Origin: Uloborus plumipes
Taxonomy: Eukaryota; Arthropoda; Arachnida; Araneae; Uloboridae
NCBI GenBank assembly: GCA_038373865.1
Contig: JAXGGA010002918.1
Location: 1-64,000, forward strand
Direction of reading: 5' to 3'
DNA: 64,000 nt
Shown here: piece by piece, positions 12,729 to 24,678 of the stretch
Position numbering within the stretch: position 1 is the first letter of the stretch
Layout: each line of letters begins with the position of its first letter
Made by a program: the position numbers and the translations under genes
The notes under the pieces: model-generated
Seen by the model: the letters and a program-made list of their open reading frames with translations, nothing else
Told to the model about the DNA's origin: nothing
The model's database searches: none

Positions 12729-15067
12729 TGTTAAAATTTATGTTTTTCACTCAGAATTTTTAATATCATACACATTTAAAACAAAAACAGAATTATATCG
12801 TATTTTTTCTAGAACAGAAATCTATTATGTAAATCTATATCATGTTTAAGTATGCCATTACGAACTAGAGATAAAATAAAAAGTGGTATGTGGTATTTCC
12901 TGCTTTGAATTGTAAGCTTATTTCAAAACTTTTGGTTCCACAATACATGTGATTTAAGGGTGTATATAAGGGGTGGGCTCGGGGGGCCCGGGCCCCTCCC
13001 AAAATCAAGTAGCATTGTCCCGAAATAATTTAAAAATGTGTTTTCAAAAATTGAAGGTCCCGAATTTCTCCCCTTTCGCTAAACATCAATAAAGAAAATT
13101 TAAAGTTGCAGAGTGAAGAGCCTCAACGGCCAAAATTATTTCCAGAAGAGCCCTCAAACACCTTTCTATCACTTAAATTTCTAAAATTTTCCGAGAGAGA
13201 GCACCCCACCCCCTTGATTTCTTTCAACGAATTATAGCATAATTGCGAATTTAAAACTTCAATGTCACAAAATTTGTGGAGCAGCTTCTGAATCCATATT
13301 TTTTCATAATGTCTTTAAAGATAGCTTAAAATGGGTTTTCAGAAAATTTTAAAACATTTCCAGTAGCGGGTTCCCACCCTTCCCTTTCGGCCCCTTCCAA
13401 AATTCAAACATATAAACGTTACTATTGTGATTTAATATTCTTTCTTGAAATTATTCATTATACAAGTACTATGATTAAACTGAAAATTTAAACAACCCCT
13501 AAACCTGATTACTGATCTTATATTGAAATGAACTTCTCTGGTCATAAAGCATTTAAACTTGAATATGTTTAATTATTTTCGAGAGGACATGGTAAACACG
13601 GAAAAGGAAAGATAATGCTTACTGATGAAATTTGCTAGTTGCAAAAGCAGAATAAAGAGGGAAAATTGAAAATCTTTATATACTAAAATCAATTACAAGT
13701 ATTGTAATTTTTAAGAAATAGAAACTGGCAACAGATAAATATTTTAAATCATTGAGTTTTCTTTCCTCGTCGTCCAACAATGACATCGGTTTCCAATCGT
13801 GTAAATTTAAGATTTAGCCGCATTTGCAAAAAAAAAAAAAAAATATTATGATTCGAATTCTATTTTACAAGGAAGTTCTAAACACATATTATCGGACGCA
13901 GATTTTTTTTTCTTTCTTTTGGTACTACTGTTTTAAATTTTCAATTATGTTTTCCCTTCAAAAATTGCGAAAAACGTTTTAAAGGTTTTGAATTAATATC
14001 TGTGTTAATATCATCTGAGGACGCGACCTAGCTAAGAAAACTGTCGATCACTTCACTTTTCAAAAAAAAAAAAAAAATCAAAATCAGCCCATCGTTTAGA
14101 CGCTAGAGGGTCACAGACAGATACATAGATATACAGATACAGACACGTCAAACTTACCCCTTCCCTGTTGCATCAAAGGTTAAAAAATACCTGAGCACCT
14201 TTTCACTGTCCGATTTTTATTCTATCCATTGGAAATATACAAAAATTAACTTGTCCGATTTTTATTCTTCCCTTGCCAATTTGCAAGAGTCTAATCGTCG
14301 AATTTTGATTCCTCCTTTTTGAAATTCGAAGCATCAAACTCTTCCATTTTGAATATTCTGGAATAAAATTTGTCAGAGTTAACTCGTATGGTGTGGCATT
14401 GATGCTATCAGCCATTTCCGTCATTTTCCATAATTTAAGGGGGAGGGGTGGGTATGTACTCACTGCCATTTATATAAAACAGCAAAACACACTCCAAAAT
14501 ATACTTAAATCCGTTGTTTTTTAAAGCCTGGGGGAGCAATTGTCTACATTTGATCCCCTTAAATGAATGATTTCATATGTGGGGCAAATTTGAACAAAAT
14601 TTTTCTTATAATTTCATACATATACAAATTAATAAGTACCAAAGATTAAAAGTTTGTTGAAGTAATGAAAGTACTTGACTTGTCCAATTAGTTTAAAAAA
14701 ATCTATTTTTTTAAATTAGTATTTTTTAACGAAGTTTACATGTCACGTGTGAGACATTTCTGATACTAGTATTTTTTTCCTTCGAATTTGTCGTTGCAAA
14801 TTTGTTAAACATATAGTTTGCTTTCCTACTAATTATTTTTTTTAGTGTTACTTTCAGACAGAAACAAATAGTGGGCCATTCCACAGAAAATCAAGCAGTT
14901 TGCCCCACACGTGACAGCTCTATATTTTTCGTCAAAAGTAATATTTTAAAAAGTTAAGATTTTGGTCTAATAAACCATACATCCACGTGCAATTTCTTAA
15001 GCAAAAAATAAAACAATAATAAATAAATAATAATTTGCTTATTACACGTTTGAAAATTAAATGCATA
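12729..15067. other. non-coding stretch with fragmentary G/C-rich repeat
   Basis: Words such as GGGCTCGGGGGGCCCGGGCC (12976-12995) and CCTTTCGGCCCCTTCC (near 13380) stand out in an AT-rich background. They look like debris of another GC-tipped DNA transposon, but no matching ends or target duplication were found. An imperfect direct repeat with GTCCGATTTTTATTCT occurs twice between 14208 and 14268. Confidence 0.5.
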
Positions 15068-15483
15068 CCCAAGTAGCATCAACTCATCGGATTTTGCTCA
15101 GCCGATCATCGAACTCCTCGTAAACTGATCCCGTAACGCACGATGACATCGTTTCGATCAGTATCCGAGCACGGTTTTCGATGAGCTACTTTTCATCGGA
15201 AAGCGATATCCTTCCGACCAATTTTCCCGATGAAAATAAGCCGAGCTATATTCCATCGGAAAACTGTATCCTTCCGATCAAGTTTCCCGATGAAATTCAT
15301 ATGCACGGGACTGTTCTGCTCGTAAATTGCTCCAAATCCCATCGTATTTCGAGCAAAACTCATCGGATTTTGCTGCTCGGATTCTGTTTGGCCGATGAGA
15401 CATATTGGATCATTGGCCGATGAAAATTTCATCGTGTTTCGATGAATGGCCAATCATCGGCCGATGAGATGATGCTGCTAGGG
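15068..15483. mobile_element. palindrome-rich MITE with CATCGG/CCGATG motifs
   Basis: A 416-bp element between TA dinucleotides (15066-15067 and 15484-15485). Left end CCCAAGTAGCATCAACTCAT; right end on the minus strand CCCTAGCAGCATCATCTCAT, about 17 of 20 matching. The interior carries many copies of CATCGGA, CCGATGA and CATCGG in both orientations, which gives similar translations on both strands and explains overlapping frames at 15181-15453. It has no transposase. The superfamily is uncertain; the TA flanks suggest a Tc1/mariner-like target preference. Confidence 0.75.
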
Positions 15484-17051
15484 TATCTAACACGTGCGGG
15501 ACGAACTATCTGCTTTTTCGTGGAATAGCCCGAAATGACCGGGCTGTTGTCAGAGAAACTTATTGTGTCATGTTGCTTCGAAACATTTTAAAAAATAACT
15601 CATCTACTTAGTTTTAATAATAAACTCGTATGTCACGCTTTGGCATAAGCAAGGAAGACTCTGTTCACCGCAGACAAACAATAACAGTTCGAATTTGCAC
15701 GACGGTGTCGTTCGTTAAGCATTCGCAGCTATACATCAAAGCACACTGGCTGCCTAGAGCTTAAAAAAATACAAAAAGTAGCAAAAGATGTGAAAAGCCA
15801 AAACAACAGTCAACGCTCATTTAAAGTCCGTTCCTTTTTCAAAGACGAAGGAGCCAGGAAGATAATTTATTAGATAACAATCGAAGGAAGAAAAAGAGGC
15901 CAAATGAAGTCATCTGTATTAAAATAGTCACAGTACCCTCGCATTAAAAATATTTCTGGCAACTTTCCATTCTTGATAATTCAACAGATTAGGATTTCTT
16001 TGTCAAATTTTAAGAAAGTTAATTGAAAAAAATTGCATAAGGATGTCATAATATTAATAGCAGAAAGAGTATTATCTCAACAACAATCTTTCATTCAACG
16101 AAAATTCATTAATGAATGCGATTTTGTGTGTGATAATCTTTTTTTTCCAATCTAAGAAACTTGATTGTGACCTAATAATTTTGATGAAAGTTTTGCTATG
16201 GCAAAACATATTGTTCCCGGAAACCTAAGCGGCACACAACTCAATAAAAAATCAGCAGTTTAGAAAATTAAGGTTTAGGCAATATTACTTTTTGCCAATT
16301 TAATCTCAATTGCTTCAAACACTTGAGATGCAATGTATACTGATTGGTTTTTTTACCTGAACTAATAAAGTATACATTAAATTAAAAAAAAAAAAAACTT
16401 CTAAAATATAAATGTTAGTTATATTGTCTATTAATAATATTGTTTATATACCACCACGCACTAACGCTGTCACCTCTTACTAGTATTTTTTTATATATAA
16501 TTCGTTGGCAGAACTTTCTACGAAATATACCGAAAACTAATTAATTATTCCTTGATTTAGCCTTGAAGCATTAATGTGTTTCTAAAAAATAGAGGGAGGG
16601 GGGATGTTAATTAGTTGAACACATAACGTAGTCAGAATTCTCTCCTTGAGGGGCATTATAACAAGTCCACATTTCTTTATGTGGGAAGGGAGTCATAAAA
16701 GTCATTACGCATATATACGTACCTACATATACATATGTTACCATACTAGAACAGGAAATAAAACTTAAAATTAAGATTTTCAGGGATTTAACACCTAACC
16801 CCCCTCTGCACCCCACACTCAACAGATTGTACTTATTTGCTGAATATCAAAGTAGTAAACAACACATGCAGTCTAAAATTGTACAAACCTTTTCAGACTG
16901 TATGTACTCCTATTGACATTCTAAATTTTGTCAAAAATGCAGGTGTGTTTACTAAAATATTTTTTAAAGAAAAAGCAAAGACATAAATAGGTGAAAAGTA
17001 GGCATACTTTAAATAATTAAACAATTTCCCCCAAAGTAATGAAGTGGATGC
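15484..17051. other. AT-rich non-coding stretch
   Basis: No feature recognised beyond short homopolymers. Confidence 0.5.
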
Positions 17052-17357
17052 ATTTATACCAATATTCTGTCATTGTTCCAACTCTCACTACTTGCACAAA
17101 TTAAAATTATTCAGCTAATATTTTCTTTAAATAGATACTAAATGTTTCCAAATTCAAACATAAAAATTTATACCAATCATTTATACCAATATTCAAATTG
17201 AAAAGTAAAAATTTATATCAATAATTTATACCAACATTCAAAACATTTATACCAATATTCTGGCATTGTTGCAACTTTCACTATTGCACAAATTCAAATT
17301 ATTCAGCTAATATTTTCTTTAAATAGATAATAAATGTTTCCAAATTCAAACGTAAAA
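17052..17357. repeat. diverged tandem duplication, period about 193 bp
   Basis: The word series ATTTATACCAATATTCTG, CATTGTT, TTCAGCTAATATTTTC, TTTCCAAATTCAAAC recurs in the same order at 17052 and 17245 with scattered substitutions. The first unit carries extra TTTATACCAATAATT-type words that were locally re-duplicated. The second unit is shorter. Confidence 0.8.
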
Positions 17358-18278
17358 ACCTTTTTCTCTGTCTCATCCGAAATCCCAACTCACGATTTTA
17401 ATATAATTCATCCTCTTTGAGTTTTCAAATGATTCACCTTCTTAATTTATGCGTGAGGATTTAAAAAAGATCAAAATAAAGCATTACTTAAAATTGCGCT
17501 CAATTTCGGGAGCAATTTCATTTCCGCTGCGTAGCATTTATTCTTTGTAAATGGTGGAACTCGAACTCTTCACACGCAAAAATTAGTTACCAGTTAAAGT
17601 TATCGATGAACGGGGCGAAATGGATAATTTATTATTTAAACTGACAGCTTACCAAAGCATCGTTTTTATCCATTATAAAAAGAAAAATATTTTTAAAAAA
17701 AACATTTTTTTTTTTTTCGCTATTAGCTTTTTGAACACGGTTGTCACAAAAGAATAACTGAGCTTTATGCTGTCCAATCAATAATTTTTTTAATGTTGTC
17801 CCTAATATTTAAGATGTTATTATTATGGTTGTCTCTACATTTCGCTTTTAAGCTTAGGTATCGATTTCGTAGATGTAGGCTGTCGCCGTATCTGACCCTT
17901 CGTTTTTGGAAATTTGCCAGATCCAGTTAAACGTAGCTTTGAGTTCCTCTCTGTTGTTCCTTTTTAATTAAATTTGCCACATAATCGCGAAGTATGTGGT
18001 ATTTGCGGGATTTAAAAGGCGAGTTTTACTTAAAATTAACTCGCAAACAAACTGGTAAAAGAAGAGGCAATTTCTTTGAATGTAAAATGAAGCCTTTCTT
18101 TTGAAATATCATTAACATTCTTTTTGTGTTCTCGGCGTTTTGTTTCCTGGATGAGAAATCATGCAGGAATTTCGCTGCTTAATTTAAAATTGTATGTCTA
18201 TAATTTAAAAACATCGCTTTTCAGCTTACTTCATAAATTACGCTGATTTCGAAACCGCTTCGTCATTTACATCATTTC
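17358..18278. other. AT-rich non-coding stretch
   Basis: Nothing recognised; includes a short poly-A/T patch near 17695-17720. Confidence 0.5.
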
Positions 18279-19262
18279 GGCTCTTTTCTTGTGGTTTTTC
18301 ATCATAATCTTATGATGAAAGTAGTTTTTGACACAAAATAAGCATTATTTAAATAAAATAATGTTTGCAAGCCTGTTTTTTTTTTTTTTTTTCAGTTTCA
18401 ATAGTTTTTAAAAGATGAATGCTTTACAACTGCTTTAGCTCTTTCGAAATTTATTCAAGATAACTTTACGACATTTCAAATGTTTTTAGTCCATTTGACT
18501 TTTATAATAAAAAAAAATAATAATGAAATAAAAACTGCACCCCCAGTGCTGAAATCTTCCGGCAAGGTCACGAAATGATTTGCTTCTCTTTATTGCATAA
18601 ACAAGGCCGGTAATATTGCACACAGCTATATAATTGTATCATTCAATAAATATTAAGTTATTGTTTGAAAGCTGTTCTTCAAGTTGTTGAAAGTGCTTTT
18701 CTATGTAGCATTTTAGATGATAAAATTTTTATATGTTTTGAAGTACAAAGGGGGAGTTCTTAAACCTTAATTCGATTCTTTTCTAGTGGTTTTTAATCAT
18801 AACTTCATGACAAAAGTAGCTATTGCCGCAAAAAAGTAATATTTCAATAAAAAGCATTCTTACAAATTTTCTTCCAGTTTCAATAGTTTTCAAAAAATAA
18901 ATGCTTTGCAATTGCTTTGGTTCTTCCGAAAGTTCATTCAATTCAAGTAACCTTGAGCCGTGAAGGAAACTTGACAACACTTCAAATGTTTTAGGTATAT
19001 TTGAATTTTATACTTAAAAAAACCACACTCAATGCTGCAATTTCCCAGCAAGGTCATGAAAGAAATTTCCTACTGTTGGTTTTATACAAAAAAAAAAAAA
19101 AAAGACTAATGTGCACACAGCTCTAATTTCTTCTTTCAATAAAACTGAAATTATTGTTTACCAGCTATTTTTTAGTTGTTAAAAGTGCTCCTCTGTGTGG
19201 TATTACTAATGATCTTGCGATGCTGTGAAGTATAAAGGGGAATATTTTGAACATTTAGGAAT
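18279..19262. repeat. old tandem duplication, period about 495 bp
   Basis: Two units, roughly 18279-18773 and 18774-19262, share an ordered series of landmarks: CTTTTCT(T/A)GTGGTTTTT, AGTTTCAATAGTTTT, ATGCTTT(A/G)CAA, CACTTCAAATGTTTT-like words, GCAAGGTCA(C/T)GAAA, GCACACAGCT, and GAAGTA(C/T)AAAGGGG. Similarity is high at these points and interrupted by indels between them, which indicates an ancient duplication. No coding frame is conserved across both units. Confidence 0.8.
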
Positions 19263-19280
19263 TTTATTTTGCTGTATTAA

Positions 19281-19854
19281 CCTGTTAACCGGGGAATTAG
19301 CTATTGCTCAACTCGTTTCACAATGGGGACTTTTTTTTCGCAGCGATAAGTAATATCACACCTCAAATAATAAAAGAATATCGTTTTCAACTTATGATTT
19401 TTATTTATTTTGATAAAATATTTTATATTTTTAGCCATATTTTGTAGAAAATAAAAAGTACTTAAGTCATAAATTTATTACTAATAAAAATATGTAAAAC
19501 ACTGAAATTCACAATAAGAATATATTCAAATCAGAAAGTTATTACTAACATGTAAGATACTCAAATGCAGACTAAAATGAATCCAAATTGTGGCAGCTCG
19601 AAGGATAGATCATGTAGCTCCCGTTTTCCCGTTAATAGCGCTCAAGTTACAGATTACAAGAACATGAAAATTCATGACGCATCGACAATATGATGGCATA
19701 TATATAACCACTCTAAGATTTAATAGATAAGAACAACGTAAAACGTGATGGAATCAATATATAACGATTAATTTCCATGACGAAAAATTTCGTCATGCCC
19801 ATTGCTGTAGGCTTTTGTGTATGACGAAATATTTCGTCATACCCAGTTAACAGG
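19281..19854. mobile_element. piggyBac-like MITE flanked by TTAA
   Basis: A 574-bp element between TTAA tetranucleotides (19277-19280 and 19855-19858). Left end CCTGTTAACCGGGG; right end on the minus strand CCTGTTAACTGGGT. TTAA duplication with CC-starting inverted termini is the piggyBac signature. Near the right end are two perfect palindromic words, TGACGAAAAATTTCGTCA (19778-19795) and TGACGAAATATTTCGTCA (about 19822-19839), each followed by a TRCCC word. They may be recognition sites for a piggyBac-family transposase supplied elsewhere. No open frame. Confidence 0.75.
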
Positions 19855-20147
19855 TTAAAGGTGCGCTATTTTTATTAAAATCATTTATGTTGCAATTTAT
19901 CTCCGTTAAGCCGGAAAGTTACCCTTAAATGAACTTTGAACCAGATTAATAATTCATTCTAAATGGATTTAAGAATAATTTCTTAATTCTTACTACTGAG
20001 AAATAGTAACCGGAGTGTTTCTTCCGTTTTACGCCAGAAAATGCAATAAAACCATCAAAATCTGAGTGTAAGTAGTTTAAAATAGAGAAATTGTGGCTTA
20101 AAGCTACCTTGAATGAATAACCAGCAAACCATGCAATAGTGAAAACT

Positions 20148-20172
20148 GTTTTTTTTTTTTTTTTTTTTTTTT
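20148..20172. repeat. poly-T tract
   Basis: About 25 consecutive T, about 80 bp left of the Tc1-like insertion. Confidence 0.85.
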
Positions 20173-20253
20173 AATGAGTAGCAATAAAATAGCATTGTAA
20201 AACATGTTTTTGGACACGAGCATTTTTGCCCTCGAGGCCCCGTTATCGAAATA

Positions 20254-20302
20254 CACTGCTCGACATTGAAAATGCAACACCAAGAAGGAGTGGTCAGAAA
20301 TT
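20254..20302 (+). repeat. left terminal inverted repeat of the Tc1-like element
   Basis: Begins CACTGCTCGACATTGAAAAT. It pairs with the reverse complement of 21635-21683 across 49 bp, with one C/T difference near position 27. Confidence 0.95.
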
Positions 20303-20496
20303 CATGCAAATTTTACCGTAGACGCACGTCACTGAGTTATGCAAATGATATGAAATGCGCAGCTCTCCGACGCACGTGAAGTAAGATATAAGAGAATGAA
20401 GTTGAAAAGTGGGCTATGTTCATGTTGGTTTTTCTGCCAGACTAATTATCGGAGAAATTTGGTTTTTGTCTCGAAGGATACGTGTGATAGGAGGAA

Positions 20497-21538
20497 ATGC
20501 CACGCCGTCCTCAACGAAGACACTTCCAGCATATAGACGACTTTACAAGGGGTATGGTGATCGGACTGAGAAGGGGAGGTTGGTCCATACGTCAAATTGC
20601 AGCTGATACCCACATGGATGCAAGCACTGTGCATCGGCTGTGTCGGAGATGGTTGGAAAGAGGAAATGTAGCCACATTGAGGGGTGCATGTGTGTGCAGC
20701 CAGAGTGACGTCAGACCGCTTGGATCGACGGATTCACCGACAAGCTGTGGCGGACCCGCAAGTCACTTGTACGTCGATTCTGCAGCACGTGCAAGGTACC
20801 CTGGATGTTCCTGTGTCGACCAGAACCATTTCCCGTCGACTGGTTGCACGTGGCCTGCAATCACGGCGCCCGCTAAGAAGACTGCCTTTGACCTCACAGC
20901 ACAGACTCCAACGTTTGGAATGGTGCCGGACCAGAGCGACGTGGATGGCAGAATGGCAAACCGTACAGCATCCGTTCTCAGATGAATCCCGCTTCTGTTT
21001 GTCTAGCGATAGTCATCGCATACGTGTGTGGCGTCGACGTGGAGAAAGATCGAATCCGGCAGTAACTGTGGAACGCCCCACAGCGCGACAACGTGGCATA
21101 ATGGTTTGGGGTGCTACTGCATACAATTCCGTATCACCTCTAGTTCGTATTCGGGGCACTATGACGGCCCAACGATATGTACATAATGTACTTAGGCCGG
21201 TGGCAATCCCCTACCTTCAGGGTCTGCCAAATGCAATTTTTCAACAGGATAACACCCGGCCTCACAGTGCTCGAATCAGCCAACATGCTCTACGAGGTGT
21301 ACAGATGCTTTCCTGGCCACCATACTCTCCTGAATTGTCACCAATCGAACATGTGTGGGACGTGATTGGACGCCGTTTGCAGAACCTGTCACTGCCTCGT
21401 TCAGAGGACGAACTGTGGCAAATGGTTGAAAGGGAATGGAGTGCCATCCCTCAGGACACCATTCGCAGGCTTATTGACTCCATGCCTAGACGTGTTTCTT
21501 CGTGCATCGCTGTCCTCGATGGTCCTACTTCTTACTGA
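20497..21538 (+). pseudogene. Tc1-family transposase with one frameshift
   Basis: Cut-and-paste transposase of the IS630/Tc1 family. The ATG at 20497 opens with MPRRPQRRHF and an N-terminal paired-type helix-turn-helix (GWSIRQIAADTHMDASTVH). Around 20675-20700 the reading frame shifts (net +1 insertion or -2 deletion) and continues in the next frame to the stop at 21536-21538. The second frame holds another HTH (VSTRTISRRL) and the DDE catalytic core: D in FSDESRF, D in FQQDNTRPH, E in SPIEHVWD. By my count 32 residues separate the second D from the E, where canonical Tc1 has 34. The combined length, about 345 residues, is normal for the family. The frameshift removes an unbroken product, so it is called a pseudogene, although all catalytic residues remain. 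Confidence in family is very high. Confidence 0.93.
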
Positions 21539-21634
21539 GCCGACGCCGTCCTCGCTCTAAATTTTGCTTATTTATTTTGAAATAAATATCACTTATTGTT
21601 CCATGCTGTCTCTGTCTTCTTACCGAATTTCATC

Positions 21635-21683
21635 AATTTCTGACCACTCCTTCTTGATGTTGCATTTTCAATGTCGAGCAGTG
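21635..21683 (-). repeat. right terminal inverted repeat of the Tc1-like element
   Basis: Ends ...TCGAGCAGTG and is the inverse of the left repeat. The AATAAA word and the transposase stop lie just inside it. Confidence 0.95.
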
Positions 21684-22137
21684 TATGAGGTCTTAAAGTT
21701 TGCCAAAGTTCTTAAGAAAGTCGCCAAAACTTAGCGAGTTTCGGTGATTAGTGACAGACATCTTTCACCTGATTTGTAGATAAAGGCCCTACATGCGATG
21801 ATATAGCGTTACCAATTTCTCGCCAAGTATTTAAATTTGGCACTTTTCTCAAAATTAGTGACACATTGAGCACTCAGTGCATTCATTTTTTTTTAGACAG
21901 CATTTAATCATGCTCTTGAAATGATTCCATGTATTCTCCAATTCTAAAAGAGCTACAGTGAAACCACTAGTAAAAATATGCGTATGAACCTAGAGAGAAA
22001 AAATACTTAAAAAGAGGTGGGGGGTACAATAAAGTGAATGCCTTTAATGTTAACTTCACTCTACCTTATGATTTACAAGTCACATGCCATACCTTAAGGC
22101 TTTGTAAAAAAATAATGACCAGGAAAGTTATGAAGTA
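21684..22137. other. AT-rich non-coding stretch
   Basis: Nothing recognised between the Tc1-like element and the next MITE. Confidence 0.5.
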
Positions 22138-22561
22138 CAGCAAACTCTCGATTATCTGCCAACGGATTATTCGCGGGACAGATTATTTGCGAAGGTCTCG
22201 TGAAAGAAATAAACACAATTAACTGATTTTTTCGAAAAGCAGGAATTTAAGTTTTTTTTTCCTCAACATTTCTAACCCAAGAGTGCGGTGTGCTTCATCC
22301 AATAAATTATTTTACCTGGGCTTTATCATAAGTACCACTCCTTTATATATTTTATCTGCTTTACAACTTCCAATACAAGTAATTTTTATGCTGTACTGTT
22401 TGTACACACATCACTGTTTGTACACATAACGTTTTAAGTGTCAGGCAATTATTTTTCAGCAAAAGACATTTTTTATCATCTTTAGCCCTTATGTTATGCT
22501 TTTTCGGATTATCCGCGATACCCGTGCCACCTAATTCCGCGGATAATCGGGAGTACTATAG
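22138..22561. mobile_element. Tigger/pogo-like MITE
   Basis: The left end reads CAGCAAACTCTCGATTATCTGC and the right end on the minus strand reads CTATAGTACTCCCGATTATCCG. Both contain the CTC(T/C)CGATTATC(T/C)GC core seen in Tigger-type ends. Further GATTATCCGCG words sit just inside the right end, and GGATTATTCGCGGG just inside the left. TA dinucleotides flank it (22136-22137, 22562-22563). It is about 424 bp with no transposase. End positions are uncertain by a few bases. Confidence 0.7.
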
Positions 22562-23501
22562 TAACATTTTGAGTTGGGAAAGAGTGCAATAGTTGTGCAA
22601 TAGTTTTCAGAATATATCTATGGAATACAAAATGATTTCTATGAATTACCGGAAAAAATTAACTGCTAAAATATTCTATTCATAGAAATTTAAGTAATCA
22701 TTGATAAAAATGGAAAAAAAATGTCTTGTAAAAGATCTTAATGAAAACGCCTGAACAAAAAACATAACATTATTTCTAATTCATTTTATGGAATCAGCCT
22801 GATTTTTTGTATTCACCAGACTGTTTTCTTTTGTTTCCAATTGTGTCTGAATTATTTACTTTGTCATGGAAAAGTAGACGTTCAGCTTTTTTTATGCTGT
22901 TAAAACACACCTCATTTCTGTCATTTTTGTTCAAATGTTGTCCAAATAGCTTAGAACAAAAAAACTGTCTTTGTAAAGGAAATACCTGGAGGCTCCGTTA
23001 AAAGCACTTTCACTTTTACAGGGCATAAAAAGCAGATTATTTTTTTACCGCTTGCATTAGCAATCTAAAGATGAAAAAAATCTGATTAAGCTTAAAGCAA
23101 CGAAACTGAGCTGTAACTCTTATTTCTTTCACCCAACTCCTTTAAGGGCCTTTTTTTAGGGTAATGTTTTCGTATTCTGGAAAGAAATTTAACTATTACA
23201 ACAAAAGAGGGATTGATTAAAAAAAAGAAACTGTTCTTTACAAAGTATTTTTATATTTTTCTTCAATTATATTTTGCATAGAAGTTAATTTTTAGAAAAG
23301 ATATTTTCTTCATTACCTTCACCTGAAAATTTTTGAAAAGCTTGATACACTTTTATTCAGCAAAAAGGGTGGATGTTTTTATGTAGATAACATTTTTAAT
23401 TCATAGATCGTGGTTAAAACGTTTCTTTGTCTCTTAAAATTTAGAAATAAAAGCCACTATTATATTTCTTTAAAGCAGTTTTACATATATTTTTACTTAT
23501 A
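22562..23501. other. AT-rich non-coding stretch
   Basis: No recognisable feature. Confidence 0.5.
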
Positions 23502-24223
23502 ACTAGCTGCGTGAACCCGGCGTTGCACGGGCTGCCTCTAAGCAAAAGATTTACAAAATTGAGCCGAAAATGAGAAAAATGATTTATTTGTATTGTAATG
23601 GATATAAGTTGTTTCTTCAAAACCTTTATTATGGCATAGCTGTGCCCCGTGGTTTCACCAGCGTTAATAAGACAACAATCTATTAAAAAACTATTTCAAG
23701 TACACCATGACATGATATGTATATGATAAATATATAGTAAAAAAATTACACGGGGAAACACAAAAATAAAAGAACCTTTGGAAAAAATTAGTAAGACTCC
23801 CAGTCTTATCAAATATAGATAGATATATTATTTATTATAAAAAACGTATTTTAAAGTACTTCTGTATGCACGATACTTTTTGTTTTATTTTCGCTTGGTA
23901 GTAGAACGTACTGGTTTTCTCTGCAGCCTGATTGTCAGCGCCATTGTCGGCCAGCGCGGCTTTACACATAGTTGCCAAAACAATATTTTTCACGAACGCC
24001 CTCTCTCGAGAAGAGTGGATACTAATCCGCTCGTGGATTTCAACTTTTATTCCTTTAAAACTATGATAATAACTCCTTACATTTCGCGCAATGTTTTTAA
24101 CCTAAAGCCTTCCTGATTAACAGGACTATTCAATACAAAAATGATTTTCAACTCGAACCTGTAGTTCCTGAGATTAGTGCGATCAAACAAGCAAACAAAC
24201 TCTTCAGCTTTATATTATTAGTA
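23502..24223 (+). repeat. interspersed repeat starting ACTAGCTG...CCCGGCGTTGC
   Basis: Starts ACTAGCTGCGTGAACCCGGC followed by GTTGCACGGGC and ends with AACTCTTCAGCTTTATATTA. Head and tail words of this kind are familiar from a widespread class of animal interspersed repeats, probably non-LTR-derived, but I cannot name the family. The segment around 23880-24120 is less AT-rich and keeps a 78-codon frame without a known domain. Confidence 0.5.
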
Positions 24224-24678
24224 CAAAAAGGAGGTTTTTGCAGTAAATTTTAAATCACACATGCTCTGTTATGTTTTGAATCCAGTTTTAATTAACTGCT
24301 AAAACAAAGTAAAAATAAAATTGAATTAAGTATTTGATACATAGGTTAGTTTTATTTAAGGAGATCCGGAATGGGGTCCAATTTCTTAGTGACCTGAGCA
24401 GTTATTTCTTTATATTGTACTGTTCATGAAATTTTGTTGAACTTATTTCCCATTTTGACTTAAAAAAGTATCAGTTGAATTTTTTTTTAAAAAAGTGGTG
24501 GTGTGTGTAGGGGTGAATTTCATGCTTTAAAAATGTCAGACAAAGGTTTTTCGTACATTCCTGATTGAAAGTACTATTGGGCTGCAAAAACCAGGAAATC
24601 AGACATAACACTAAAAGTTGAAGAATAATGTTACGTGTACTGAACTACATGAAATAAATGACTAAGGAACAAGTTGGT

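Larger units (their letters stand above)
20254..21683 (+). mobile_element. Tc1-like DNA transposon, nearly complete
   Basis: A 1430-bp element flanked by TA (20252-20253 and 21684-21685). The terminal inverted repeats are 49 bp with one visible mismatch. The element carries a single transposase frame on the plus strand, a candidate TATA-like word (GATATAAGAG, about 20387) upstream and an AATAAA word just after the stop. GC content is clearly higher than the surroundings. High terminal-repeat identity and only one coding lesion indicate recent insertion. Confidence 0.95.

Noticed and set aside
15181..15453. Two overlapping frames on opposite strands with similar peptides
   Set aside because: They arise from the palindromic CATCGG words of the MITE and are not genes.
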